A DNA stretch of 51,558 nt from IMG/VR virus record IMGVR_UViG_3300028666_000042, positions 1 to 51,558 of that record. The stretch is one strand, 5' to 3'. This stretch comes from a virus. Positions 38,206 to 47,056 of the stretch are shown here, one piece after another; positions within the stretch are counted from its first letter, which is position 1, and every line of letters starts with the position of its first letter. The notes under the pieces were generated by a model. That model did no database searches. It had not been told where the DNA came from and saw nothing but the letters and a program-made list of their open reading frames with translations. A program made the translations under genes and the position numbers.

Positions 38206-39156
38206 TTAACCCCAAGTAGAGATTTGGGCGAGGTGCCCCTGAGTGGAAGTCATAGCCACGGGTCCGAGAGCCGGTCCCGTGTCCGTCGAATTGGTGTAGT
38301 AGGTTCCTGCACCACCGGCCGAGCCGGACACCTGAGCGATGATCGTGAGGTTCGGATTCACCCCGACCCCGCGCAGCACCGACCCAATCTGAATGACGCC
38401 GGTCACGCTCGTCGTGACGAGGTTTCCGTCAGTGAGCGTGCCGGTAAACGACGCGTCCGCGTACACGGGCGAGTCAACGTAGAAGTTCGTTTCGACGCTC
38501 GACGCGGCGACCATCGTGCCCGAGCCGACGACGGTGGTACCCGTCGTCTGGTACGTGCCGGTGCCGCCCGTGCCGGACAGAAACGCCGTGATGCGCACGC
38601 CCGCCGGCACCGTCGCGCCGTTTGAGCCGATCACGTCGCCGACCTTGAGCGCGCCCGAGGCGACGGCCGAAACGGTCAGGATGCCGGTCGAGGCGAGCGC
38701 GGCGGTAAACGCCGCATCCTGCGTCGAGGCGCCGGCAGCTGCCGCGTACACCGAACCGTCGACGTAGTTGGCAAAGACCTTCTGCCCAACCGTCGCGCCG
38801 AGCGGGAACGAAGCGTAGAACGAGCCACGATCAAAGAGCGTGACAATGTTGCCGCCCTCAATCGCAAGTTCGTCGGCCGCGAGCCACGGCACGATAACCG
38901 CGTTGTTTTCGCGGTGCACGAAACCGATTTTCGCCGTCGGCGAGCCGAAGAACGAGGACGATGCGAGGTTGCTGCCGCCCTGTTCGCCCCACGCGAAGTG
39001 GCCGACAATGGGGGACTTGGTGCCGTAGTCAGCAACGAACCCGCCCGCGCGCGCAATCACGTTCATGCGCACGTTGGCGTCGGCAAAATCGCCCTGCGCG
39101 GCCGGCGCGGGCTGATTGTTGACGACGTTCTGAAATCCGTTCTTGACCGTGGACAT
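38206..39156 (-). CDS. Capsid cement protein paralogue 1 (316 aa)
   Basis: N-terminal domain of the structural-cement type: [20 protein letters not shown], then GFVADYGTKSPIVGHFAWGE. The last residues are GHLAQISTWG. Between them at about 155-217 and 235-303 are two Ig-like modules, each with 'LTVSAV-ASGALKVGDVIG' or 'GVIQIGSVLRG' and GTGGTGTY / GGAGTYYT. It decorates the capsid surface or stabilises it. First of the trio in transcription order after capsid is the gene at 40075. Confidence 0.85.
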   Translation of the reverse strand: MSTVKNGFQNVVNNQPAPAAQGDFADANVRMNVIARAGGFVADYGTKSPIVGHFAWGEQGGSNLASSSFFGSPTAKIGFVHRENNAVIVPWLAADELAIEGGNIVTLFDRGSFYASFPLGATVGQKVFANYVDGSVYAAAAGASTQDAAFTAALASTGILTVSAVASGALKVGDVIGSNGATVPAGVRITAFLSGTGGTGTYQTTGTTVVGSGTMVAASSVETNFYVDSPVYADASFTGTLTDGNLVTTSVTGVIQIGSVLRGVGVNPNLTIIAQVSGSAGGAGTYYTNSTDTGPALGPVAMTSTQGHLAQISTWG

Positions 39157-39165
39157 GAGAGCCCC

Positions 39166-40065
39166 TTACCAAGTCGAAATGATGGCAAGCTCACCAGCGG
39201 CGGCGACGCTCTGTACTTTCCACGGGGTCGCGATTCCCCCCGTCGTAATGGACTCGGCCGTCTGTTCGTGCTGCGCGGCACCGCTCAACTGATAGGTGCC
39301 GATGCCGCCGGGCGTGCCAGTCAACTGTGCGGTGATCGCCGTGCCCGAGGTGATGCCCGAGCCCGTGATGACCGCGCCGACTTCGACGGTGCCCGTAGCG
39401 ACCGCCGTCACGTCGAGGATCGTCGAGGAAGCCGTCATGGCTTCCGAGCCCTGATCGGCATGGGTCACGGTGTACGTGCCAGCGAGCCCGGGCGAGCCGG
39501 TCAACTGCGCGCCAAGCACCGCATTCGTGATGCCCGTGCCGTTGATGAGGTCGCCCGGGTGCAGGATGCCGGTCAGCGCCGAGACGGTCAGCACGTTCGC
39601 CGCGAGGACGCCCGTGAAGCTCGCACCCACGCTGCCGGTGAATGACGCCGTGGTCGTCGGGCCGCTCAGTGCGGCGCCCGTGCCCTCGTCGGCGTAGACC
39701 GTGTTGCCCGGCGTCGCGCCGCCCGCAAACGCGGTCCAGAAATCGCCCTGTGCGAAGAGGTCGAGCGGCAGGCCGCCGTAGACGGTATACGTTGCCGGCG
39801 CGAGGAACACGGTGATGACCGCGTTGTTCCCGCGCTTGAGAAACGCAATCTGGTACCCGGCCTTGTAGCTCTGCGACACGTCGCCCGTGTCGGGGTTGAC
39901 CCAACAGAAGTTCCCGACGGTCAGACCGCTCGGGGGCGCGACGTACTGGCCCGGCCCACCGATGGTGAGCACGCGCGGATTCGTGCCGTAGAAGTCGCCC
40001 GATTCAGCCGGGGCCGGCTGGTTGTTGACGACATCCTGAAATCCGAGGGTGGTAGGACCGGACAT
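39166..40065 (-). CDS. Capsid cement protein paralogue 2 (299 aa)
   Basis: Cement start [20 protein letters not shown], then [20 protein letters not shown], and an end ELAIISTW identical in pattern to the fibre's C-terminus. Two modules at about 140-210 ([30 protein letters not shown]) and 215-275 ([30 protein letters not shown]). Closest of the three to the fibre's cement domain. Confidence 0.85.
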   Translation of the reverse strand: MSGPTTLGFQDVVNNQPAPAESGDFYGTNPRVLTIGGPGQYVAPPSGLTVGNFCWVNPDTGDVSQSYKAGYQIAFLKRGNNAVITVFLAPATYTVYGGLPLDLFAQGDFWTAFAGGATPGNTVYADEGTGAALSGPTTTASFTGSVGASFTGVLAANVLTVSALTGILHPGDLINGTGITNAVLGAQLTGSPGLAGTYTVTHADQGSEAMTASSTILDVTAVATGTVEVGAVITGSGITSGTAITAQLTGTPGGIGTYQLSGAAQHEQTAESITTGGIATPWKVQSVAAAGELAIISTW

Positions 40066-40074
40066 GTTGATTCC

Positions 40075-41016
40075 TTACGCCTGCCACGTCGAGATTTTGC
40101 CGACCTGTCCGCCGCCGAACGTCAGCGTGGTCGACGTGACGGGAATCAGCGTGTTGGTCTGATACGTGCCGTTGCCGCCCGTGCCGCTGACCGCCGCCGT
40201 GATGTACGTCCCCGGGGGAACGCCAACGCCCGTGAGGTACTGGCCGGCGGCGAGCGCGGGGCCGGTGACGCCACCCGAGACCGTCAACAGCCCGGTGTTG
40301 TCAATGACGCCCGTCGCCGTCGCGTTCGCGGCGACCGTGCCCGCCAGCGTGAAGTTCGTTGCGACCGCGTACGTGGCGTTGATCGTCACGCCCGCTGCGG
40401 CCGGCACGGCCTGATTGAGATTGTACGTGCCCGTGCCGCCCGTGCCCGAGCCGAGCGACGCGATGAACGTGCCGGCCGGAACGCCGGGGCCGGTGATGAC
40501 CGAGCCCACGCCAAACTGCGCGGTCGGTGTGCCATCGGCCGTGACGTTCATCAACGTCGTCGCGTTGAATGTCGCCGTGGCCGCCACGGTGCGCGTGATC
40601 GTCGGCGCGCCTGCAACCGCTTCGCCCGAGGCGGCGAGTGCGTACACGGTCGCACCGATGGCGCCGCCCGACGCGAAGAGCGCCCAGAACTCGCCCTGAT
40701 TCATCAACGAGACTTCGTAGCCGTGCGGCACGGTGCGCCCGCTGCCCTGCAGGAAGTCCGTCAACAGCGCTTGCTGTTCGCGGTGACAGAAGCCGACCGA
40801 CGAGCCTTCGGTAAAGTACGGGTTTGCCTCGCGCGCGCCCGGAAGCTCGCCGTTGTTGACGAAGTTGAAAACACCGACGCGCGAGCCCGAGGGGCCTGCG
40901 ACAAGCTCACCGGGGCCGGCAAGGAACGATGCGCGGATGTTCGAGCCCGCGAAGTCGCCCGCCTCGGCCGGTGCCGGCTGGCGCTGCACGCTCTGCTGAA
41001 AGGTTCCGTTGCCCAT
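40075..41016 (-). CDS. Capsid cement protein paralogue 3 (313 aa)
   Basis: Cement start FQQSVQRQPAPAEAGDFAGS, then GELVAGPSGSRVGVFNFVNN; end QVGKISTWQA. Two modules: about 150-215 (GVGSVITGPGVPAGTFIASL, GTGGTGTYNL) and 240-300 (LLTVSGGVTGPALAAGQYLT, GTGGNGTYQT). First of the trio to be transcribed, right after the protease/scaffold gene. Confidence 0.85.
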   Translation of the reverse strand: MGNGTFQQSVQRQPAPAEAGDFAGSNIRASFLAGPGELVAGPSGSRVGVFNFVNNGELPGAREANPYFTEGSSVGFCHREQQALLTDFLQGSGRTVPHGYEVSLMNQGEFWALFASGGAIGATVYALAASGEAVAGAPTITRTVAATATFNATTLMNVTADGTPTAQFGVGSVITGPGVPAGTFIASLGSGTGGTGTYNLNQAVPAAAGVTINATYAVATNFTLAGTVAANATATGVIDNTGLLTVSGGVTGPALAAGQYLTGVGVPPGTYITAAVSGTGGNGTYQTNTLIPVTSTTLTFGGGQVGKISTWQA

Positions 41017-41048
41017 GTCTTGCCCCTAGAGAGTTGACGGCGTGCGAA

Positions 41049-41777
41049 TCAGGCCGCGCGGATGGCGCGCAGTCCCGGAATCGCCTTGTCAATCGACGAC
41101 ACGGCCGCCGAATCGTACGCGATGCCGTCGCCGTTGCCCGAGGGCTTGGCGGCCTTCGCCTTGTGCGAGTCGAGCGCCATGCTCACGAGCGCCGGGTAGG
41201 CGGAGGCATGGACGCCCTCGACCTTGACGCCGACCTTCTTGAGCGCGAACGCGTAGACCTCTTCGGCGCTGTCGAAGGCGACCTCGCCGACGAGCGGCGC
41301 AACGACCTTGCGCGCCTCGAACAGCGCGGTGACGCGCTTCACGGCATTCGACTCGGCGGCACTCGCCGCGCTCTTGATTGCTGCGTCCATCGCTTTCGCA
41401 TCCTTCGCGGGGTTGGGGGCGCCGCCCTCGGGCGCACGTCCGGTCGACGGGTCGCCCTCGTCGCGGGCCTTCTTGTCGGCAGCCTTTTTGTCGGCCGCGA
41501 CCTTGGCGTCAGCGGCCTTGCGGTCGCGAGCCTTCTTGTCCTTGGCCTTGTCGGCCGCTTCCTTCTTTTCCTCGTCGGTCAGCGAGTCGCACGCCTTGCC
41601 GTCCTTCGCCGACTTCTCGGCCATGAACGCGTCCTCTGCGCTCTTGCGCTCCTCGGGCGTAAGTTCCGCATCGGCGGCTTCCATTTCCTCGGCGGCATCA
41701 ATCGCCTTGTCGAGCGCGAGGAGTTCAACCGAGGGGAGCGCGGCGACGAGAGCGGCAACGAGATTTGAGCGGCGCAT
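41049..41777 (-). CDS. Possible nested scaffold protein from an internal start (242 aa)
   Basis: In the protease/scaffold gene ATG at 41777 (MRRSNLVAALVAALPS) stands at the junction between protease and scaffold domains and is preceded by CCGGAG 10 bases upstream. This is better than the ribosome-binding site of the full gene. The nested product would be the scaffold alone, as in lambda C/Nu3. Its existence is inferred. Confidence 0.5.
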   Translation of the reverse strand: MRRSNLVAALVAALPSVELLALDKAIDAAEEMEAADAELTPEERKSAEDAFMAEKSAKDGKACDSLTDEEKKEAADKAKDKKARDRKAADAKVAADKKAADKKARDEGDPSTGRAPEGGAPNPAKDAKAMDAAIKSAASAAESNAVKRVTALFEARKVVAPLVGEVAFDSAEEVYAFALKKVGVKVEGVHASAYPALVSMALDSHKAKAAKPSGNGDGIAYDSAAVSSIDKAIPGLRAIRAA

Positions 41778-42347
41778 TTTTGAAAGACTCCGGGGTTTTG
41801 AATCAGCAACCAACACGTCGGGGCCGGCTCGGCCTTCCTCGACGAGCGCGACATGATTGCCGCGAATGTTCCGCATGACGCCATCGTAGCTTTCGCCCGT
41901 TGACGTGACGCCCGAGACCATATCCGCATCGTAGCGGTACGCGCAAGACAATTCGCGCGTGGCCTCGCTCTCGACGCGCGCGATTGCATCGGCGGTCCAC
42001 ACGCAAAGTGAGCCCTTGAGGAACGGCGCGTCGAAATGCACGTCGCTGCCAATTGACCCGCACACCATTTCGGGGCGCGGATTTTCCGCGTTCACGCCGA
42101 CGTGCGTCACGAGCAAGGGGAGGTTGTTGAATGTCGAGGCGCCCTTTTCCAACTCGACCGGATCGCGGTAGAGCCGATAGCGCTTGTTCGGGTCAAGCCC
42201 GAGCGCCTGAGATTTCGGGATCTCACGACCCCAATACTCGTTGACGGCGGCCTTCGACAGATTGGTCAGCGCGACGTGCAGACGGCCGTCGGCGTCGACG
42301 GAGCGGTTGCTCTTGCTATCGAACCCGAGACGTAGGACGGCGCTCAC
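41049..42347 (-). CDS. Prohead protease and scaffold, DUF2213 (432 aa)
   Basis: Residues 1-185 are the DUF2213 serine protease (LPLLVTHVGVNAENPRP, RELSCAYRYD with Ser134, GNHVALVEEGRAG with His165). From about 191 a scaffold begins: a helical coil (LTPEERKSAEDAFMAEKSAK, EKKEAADKAKDKKARDRKAA) and a Pro/Gly linker, then a C-terminal capsid-binding helix domain. It matures the prohead and helps capsid assembly. GTG start without a clear ribosome-binding site. Confidence 0.85.
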   Translation of the reverse strand: MSAVLRLGFDSKSNRSVDADGRLHVALTNLSKAAVNEYWGREIPKSQALGLDPNKRYRLYRDPVELEKGASTFNNLPLLVTHVGVNAENPRPEMVCGSIGSDVHFDAPFLKGSLCVWTADAIARVESEATRELSCAYRYDADMVSGVTSTGESYDGVMRNIRGNHVALVEEGRAGPDVLVADSKPRSLSKMRRSNLVAALVAALPSVELLALDKAIDAAEEMEAADAELTPEERKSAEDAFMAEKSAKDGKACDSLTDEEKKEAADKAKDKKARDRKAADAKVAADKKAADKKARDEGDPSTGRAPEGGAPNPAKDAKAMDAAIKSAASAAESNAVKRVTALFEARKVVAPLVGEVAFDSAEEVYAFALKKVGVKVEGVHASAYPALVSMALDSHKAKAAKPSGNGDGIAYDSAAVSSIDKAIPGLRAIRAA

Positions 42348-42381
42348 GGGGGGACATAATGCAGTCCGACAGCGCGCTATG

Positions 42382-43188
42382 TCAAATGCCGAGCGGGACT
42401 ACCGGTTTCGAGACGCAACGACAGTTGATGAGTTCGCCCGGCCAGACGTTCTTGCCTTCGTCCGAATCGTACATCCCATCGGCTGTTTTATAGACTTTCC
42501 CGTGCATCGCCACGTGCGTCGGACGCGGCGTAATACCGGCGTGGGAGTGCAACCATATCGCTTCGGTGATCCCCAATTCCCTGCGCCGCACGTTTTCCAT
42601 GACCGCCTTGGCTTTGGCGTTTTGGTCACGAGCGATCAAGGCCGCCCGGCGCCGGCCGACCTTGTAGTTTCGCTCGATACTCTGCGCGAGCGTGTACTGA
42701 TCGCCACCACGCATCACGCTAGACCACACCGACGTTTGCACGTCCTTGAGGTATTGCGCCGGAATCGACTTGATGAGGTTGACCTGTTCCGCCCGCACCG
42801 TGCGGTACGCCTCGACACTTGCGACGGTCGGTTTGAATTTGACGGTAAAGCCCGCCTTGCGGAACGCGTCACGCATTGACGCGTCGGTGTAACGGTAGTT
42901 TTTGATCGCGAACTTTTTGGATAGCTCATCGCTCATGTCGTTGAGCTTCTGAGTCCACAGGTCGCCCCACTTCGCGAGCGCGCGACGTAACGCCACGGTG
43001 GGCGAGGCATCCGTGCCAAAGCCGATGGTGGGCTCGTTCCGCTTCCACGCCGCTTGCAAATGCAGCAAGAGCGAATCGTTCATGTCCTCAAGGACACGCG
43101 TCAGTTGCGTGCGGTACCACGCCTCGATAGCTGCGCTCGGTCGCGTGGCGTCCGCGACCGGTTTATTTATCGGCCGCAGTCTTGCCAT
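42382..43188 (-). CDS. Mu F-like minor head protein (268 aa)
   Basis: ATG at 43188 with AAGGCG upstream; the longer frame lies in the portal gene. The C-terminus has the MuF pattern: ALIARDQNAKAKAVMENVRR, EAIWLHSHAGITPRPTHVAM, then HGKVY and INCRC. The N-terminal 150 residues are helical. MuF proteins join portal and capsid and are injected in some phages. The gene follows the portal as usual. Confidence 0.85.
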   Translation of the reverse strand: MARLRPINKPVADATRPSAAIEAWYRTQLTRVLEDMNDSLLLHLQAAWKRNEPTIGFGTDASPTVALRRALAKWGDLWTQKLNDMSDELSKKFAIKNYRYTDASMRDAFRKAGFTVKFKPTVASVEAYRTVRAEQVNLIKSIPAQYLKDVQTSVWSSVMRGGDQYTLAQSIERNYKVGRRRAALIARDQNAKAKAVMENVRRRELGITEAIWLHSHAGITPRPTHVAMHGKVYKTADGMYDSDEGKNVWPGELINCRCVSKPVVPLGI

Positions 43189-44746
43189 TCGGCTTCGCCT
43201 TGGGCTTCGGCGCACCGGGGAGCGCAGCCGCAGGGGCAGCGCCCGGCGCTACGGGCTCGCCGTTCTCGTCAAGATCGGGTAGCTCGGGCTCCGGCGCCTC
43301 GCCCTCAAGGTTCGTGTAGCCCGACAGCGGATCATTCTTGATTCGGTCGCGCTCTTCGTTGTTGTCGATAACGCCCGCGTTGATGTACGCGACGCCCGCC
43401 TCGGCGTCCGACTTGCGCTGTTCGGCAAGCTCTTTCGCCGTCAGCGCGTCGAGCGGCTCGAACATGAATGAAATGTCCGGGTCGACCTCGCCGAACTCCG
43501 ATAGCTGAATGATTTCGAGTAGCGTACGAATCGGATCGCGGAGCACGGCCTCTTGCTGCGCGTTGATGTAATCGTAGAAAACCTGAATCTCGCCCTCGCT
43601 CGACGCATTCAGGCCCGACGGCGTGATGCCCGTGAGCTTCACGAGCGGAATGTGCGTGGGCGCGGCCATGTGCTCTTGCGCCTGCGCCTGTAGCTCGCTG
43701 AGCCCCGAGAGCGGCACCGCGATCTGGTCAAGCTCCTCTTGCTCCTTGTCCGCGAGGAAGAGCCCTTGATTGTCGCGCATCTGCGTAAAGAGCTTCGCGC
43801 GACCGAATACGCCCGTGTCGGTTTTACCCGCCAGCGTCGCTTGCATATTCGTTTTGAGAATGATGATCGAGTAGTTGCGAATCAACTGGTTGACGGCCGT
43901 CACCGTCGAGAGCCAGCGGCCGACGTACGGCTCGATTAGCTGCGACACCGACATGCCGCCGAAGTTGAACGCGGGCTTGAGGATGTCCGGCACCGGGCGC
44001 GAGCAAATCGTAATGAGGCGCGAGGCGTGCGTGCGCTTGCCCATCACGTACCACGCGCGCGGCTTGAAAAAGTCGGGCTCGGTCGGGTCAAGCGAATCGT
44101 ACGTGTACGGCGTGGTCCAAATCGGTTCAATGACCTTGAACCCGAGGAGCGAGTCCTTTTTGATCGCCGCCTTATCGACCACAAGCGGCAATTGGCGGCC
44201 GACGTCGTTGGTCTGCCCGGCGATACGCGGGTAAATCTGCGCGCGCCCGAAATACTGATCGTGTTGCAACATCAGCCGCACGTGGCCGCGCAGGTTGAAC
44301 CGCTCGCACGCCTCGGTTAGCTGGCGGATCTTGTCGGCCTTCTTGCCGCCGTCCTGAGTCGTGAACTTGATCCACTTGCGCACCATTTCGTCGGCGATGG
44401 TCTCGACCGGCGCGCGAAATTCCGACTTCTGTGCAAGCTCCGACAGGTACGCATAGCCCGGAAAGCCGATCCCGCAATTGAACTGGTTGGCGTAGCTGTA
44501 GAACGGCGCCATTGCCTCGCTGTCGAGCGCGAGATACACGCCAAGCTCGGCCGGATCGTTTTTCGGTGCGGCCTGCGCGCGGCGCGTGTTGCCGTTGGGG
44601 ATCACACCGGGGAACAGTTCGGGCGCCCGGATCGGCCATTTTTTCTCGGCCGGTGGCGGATTCATCGCCGCGAGGAATTCCATCATTTCGGAAATGTGCG
44701 TCGGCTCGCGCGTGGCGGGCACGAGTCGGACGGCGGACTTGCTCAT
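43163..44746 (-). CDS. Portal protein, DUF1073 (527 aa)
   Basis: The dodecameric channel at the capsid vertex. DUF1073 features: FPGYAYLSELAQKSEFRAPV-ETIADEMVRKW, LRGHVRLMLQHDQYFGRAQI, and SRLITICSRPVPDILKPAFN. Then FGGMSVSQLIEPYVGRWLST and a helix-rich LTGITPSGLNASSEGEIQVF. The C-terminus is a disordered Pro/Ala/Lys tail. ATGA overlap with the DUF6527-like gene before it. Confidence 0.9.
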   Translation of the reverse strand: MSKSAVRLVPATREPTHISEMMEFLAAMNPPPAEKKWPIRAPELFPGVIPNGNTRRAQAAPKNDPAELGVYLALDSEAMAPFYSYANQFNCGIGFPGYAYLSELAQKSEFRAPVETIADEMVRKWIKFTTQDGGKKADKIRQLTEACERFNLRGHVRLMLQHDQYFGRAQIYPRIAGQTNDVGRQLPLVVDKAAIKKDSLLGFKVIEPIWTTPYTYDSLDPTEPDFFKPRAWYVMGKRTHASRLITICSRPVPDILKPAFNFGGMSVSQLIEPYVGRWLSTVTAVNQLIRNYSIIILKTNMQATLAGKTDTGVFGRAKLFTQMRDNQGLFLADKEQEELDQIAVPLSGLSELQAQAQEHMAAPTHIPLVKLTGITPSGLNASSEGEIQVFYDYINAQQEAVLRDPIRTLLEIIQLSEFGEVDPDISFMFEPLDALTAKELAEQRKSDAEAGVAYINAGVIDNNEERDRIKNDPLSGYTNLEGEAPEPELPDLDENGEPVAPGAAPAAALPGAPKPKAKPNGKTAADK

Positions 44747-45339
44747 TTGTTGGGTTTCCTCTCGCCCTTGCAGCCGACGAGCACCCCGTCGACTAAATGA
44801 CCGTGCCAGTAGCGGCCGCTCTCGATATTCGCGTGTCGAATCGACGGCGTGAGCGAGGGCCGCTCAATCGAACCGTTCCAGTTCCAACGCGGATGTTCTT
44901 TCAGTGGCGGGTTGCCGCCCGGCGGCACGATGTCAATGCACGCGGTCGACACGCCGCCGTCAGCGGTCGGCAACGTGAGCCACAGACAGCGCAAATCCTT
45001 TTCGTCCACGCCCTGATAGCTGCCGAAATAGCAGTCGCCCGCCTCAAGCGTTGGCGGTCGATACTCTTCGTCCTCGTCGTTCCAACTACCGCGCAACGCT
45101 TCGTATGCGGCCCAATCCGCGATCACCTGCACCGGCACGTCGCGATTCTCAACAGCGATGGTGTCGGGGGCGACGACCGGGGCAGGCGCCTCGGCGCGCG
45201 AGGGGTGCGGCGGCGTGGGCGCTGGCGGTCGCCCGAGTTGGTTGACGTGTTGCTGTCCCGTCGGCGGGATGCGTCGTTGCGGTTGGTTTAGATACAGCGG
45301 AGCGCCACGGGCCGGGCGTGGCGTGCGGTGCGACGGCAT
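44743..45339 (-). CDS. DUF6527-like protein between terminase and portal (198 aa)
   Basis: The C-terminal part follows the DUF6527 pattern: WNWNGSIERPSLTPSIRHAN, then RYWHGHLVDGVLVGCKGE, in which the H-x-H and Cys could bind a metal. The first 60 residues are a Pro-rich disordered region and 60-120 an acidic domain (YEALRGSWNDEDEEYRPP). The role of this family is unknown; it is often near terminase genes. Confidence 0.7.
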   Translation of the reverse strand: MPSHRTPRPARGAPLYLNQPQRRIPPTGQQHVNQLGRPPAPTPPHPSRAEAPAPVVAPDTIAVENRDVPVQVIADWAAYEALRGSWNDEDEEYRPPTLEAGDCYFGSYQGVDEKDLRCLWLTLPTADGGVSTACIDIVPPGGNPPLKEHPRWNWNGSIERPSLTPSIRHANIESGRYWHGHLVDGVLVGCKGERKPNK

Positions 45340-45348
45340 GGTCAGCCC

Positions 45349-46968
45349 TCACTGAGTGTGCGGCGAGGGTATCAGCAACGACGGGTGGATCGCCAGCGGG
45401 AGGCGTTTCGGTGCGAAAACCATCATGACCGCGTCGGCGAGGTTCGGCGACGCCACGCCCTCGGGCGATTTGTCGACGACGATTTTCCCGGCCGTGTTGA
45501 GCTTGTACGTGGGCTGCGATAGCTCGACGCAGAGTTTCGAGCGGTATTTGAAACCCGAGGCGATGCTGATAATGGCGTCGCGGTCGTACGGCTTGCCGTT
45601 TACGGCCTTGAACGTCTCGGCGAAGCGGTAGCGGAGCGCCCACCAGCATTGCGCCTTGCGGTTCGCGAAAAAGTCTTTGTTCTTGCGGTCTGTGTTGGGC
45701 ACGATCATTTCGGGATCGAGCACTTCGGCCGAACCCCGGAACGCGTCGACGTCGAGTTCCTTGCGCTCTTCGGCCGCGCGGGCCTCGTTGATAACCCGCG
45801 CATCGCCCCGGCACGAGGCGCCGAGGCCGTCGCTGTCATAGCTGAATCCGGGGAGCTTCGCGGCGTCGGCCAACGCAAACGCCTTGACCGTCGTCCCGAA
45901 AATGTCCGAGCCCGCGCCGCTCCACTCCTCGACGCTCTTGAGCAGGATGCCGTGGCGTATCGCAAACGCGTTCTTGTCGCGCCCCTCGTCCGCGACGTCA
46001 AGCGCCGCCTCTTCGATACCGCTCGGGTCGATACCGAGCCGAATGTGCGCGTCAACGGCCGCCGCGACCCAAACGCTCGGGATGACAACGCCCTCGACGG
46101 ACGCGGCGTAATTGATCTCATATTCTTGAGCCCACACCACCGGATCTGTGTCGGCCTGTTTCTTGTCAATCCACTCTTGGGTTTTGCGCGGGTCGTCGCG
46201 GTAGTGAAACGTAAACTTTTTGATCGTGCCGCCGTGCGCCTTGGTCGCAAACGGGTTGGCCGTACCGAACACGCTCGACATGTCGTGACGCGCGTCGGTG
46301 TTGCCCGCCAACGATGCGTCGATTAACTGCGGGCGTTCGAGGTGCGCCGCCTCGTCAACGAAGTAGAGCGACGACCGTCCGCCTCGGCCGATGTTGTCGC
46401 CCGCCTCGCCCGTGATCGCGCTCGACGTTGACGGAAACAGCAACCGCATGTGCGCACTGTTCCGCTTCACCGACCACTCGCCTCGAAACTCGCGCGGCAG
46501 GTATTGCGCGAACATCCGGCCCTTGTAGAACAGACAGTCCGGGTCGCCGCTGCGATCCACCTTGTCCTCCTTGGCCGAGCCGAACCCGATCTGTACGTCG
46601 CGGTGGAATAGGCAGAGCGACACGGACAGCGCCATCGCGAGCCAGCTAATGCCGACGTCGCGCGACTTCTCGGTCAGTGCGGGCTCTTGGTTGCGCCAGC
46701 ATTCGAGCGAGAACTCCAACCACTCGATTTGACGCGGAGTCAGCACGAAGGGCATGACCGCTGGCCGGCCCTTGGCGATCACGCGCGGGTCGACCGTTAC
46801 GCCCCAGTCGTTGATGAATTGCGCGATGTTGTCGCGGTAGAACGCGCGGAGCTTCGGTAGCTCGCCCGGATTCTTGCGCACGTGCGCGAGGCGCCGCGAG
46901 CGCTCGACGAATATGGGCGTGTACTGCGGGTCAGCCCAGTTGATCGGCGTTTGAACGAGAAGGGACAT
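45349..46968 (-). CDS. Terminase large subunit (539 aa)
   Basis: The packaging motor and nuclease. The ATPase has an adenine-binding FVLTPRQIEWLEFS, Walker A TEKSRDVGISW (Lys101, Arg103) and Walker B SSLYFVDEAAHLE (Asp205, Glu206), then a coupling motif SVFGTANPF. The RNase H-like nuclease domain begins with ALDVADEGRDKNAF (Asp324) and ends with GVASPNLADAVMMVFAP. ATG at 46968 after an 88-base gap from the small subunit. Confidence 0.95.
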   Translation of the reverse strand: MSLLVQTPINWADPQYTPIFVERSRRLAHVRKNPGELPKLRAFYRDNIAQFINDWGVTVDPRVIAKGRPAVMPFVLTPRQIEWLEFSLECWRNQEPALTEKSRDVGISWLAMALSVSLCLFHRDVQIGFGSAKEDKVDRSGDPDCLFYKGRMFAQYLPREFRGEWSVKRNSAHMRLLFPSTSSAITGEAGDNIGRGGRSSLYFVDEAAHLERPQLIDASLAGNTDARHDMSSVFGTANPFATKAHGGTIKKFTFHYRDDPRKTQEWIDKKQADTDPVVWAQEYEINYAASVEGVVIPSVWVAAAVDAHIRLGIDPSGIEEAALDVADEGRDKNAFAIRHGILLKSVEEWSGAGSDIFGTTVKAFALADAAKLPGFSYDSDGLGASCRGDARVINEARAAEERKELDVDAFRGSAEVLDPEMIVPNTDRKNKDFFANRKAQCWWALRYRFAETFKAVNGKPYDRDAIISIASGFKYRSKLCVELSQPTYKLNTAGKIVVDKSPEGVASPNLADAVMMVFAPKRLPLAIHPSLLIPSPHTQ

Positions 46969-47056
46969 TGTTTAGTCCGGGTTACCGACTCCCGGGCCCG
47001 TGTTTGTTGCGGGAGTTTACTGCCGATTTCACTCGGCTACCCCGGGCGGCTCGCCG
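46969..47056. other. Gap between terminase genes, with two hairpins
   Basis: Eighty-eight bases without a gene. ACTCCCG (46988-46994) pairs with CGGGAGT (47010-47016), and GCCGA pairs with TCGGC at 47022-47037. Neither has a U tract. They may control expression of the large subunit, or the region could be part of the packaging start. I cannot tell by eye. Confidence 0.4.

Noticed and set aside
37076-38209. 377-codon open frame on the + strand
   Set aside because: Antisense to the major capsid gene; Arg/His/Val-rich shadow.
40929-41768. 279-codon open frame on the + strand
   Set aside because: Antisense to the scaffold gene; the low-complexity Leu/Val/Gly sequence mirrors the Lys/Asp/Ala coil on the other strand.
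45649-46326. 225-codon open frame on the + strand
   Set aside because: Antisense shadow of the large terminase gene.
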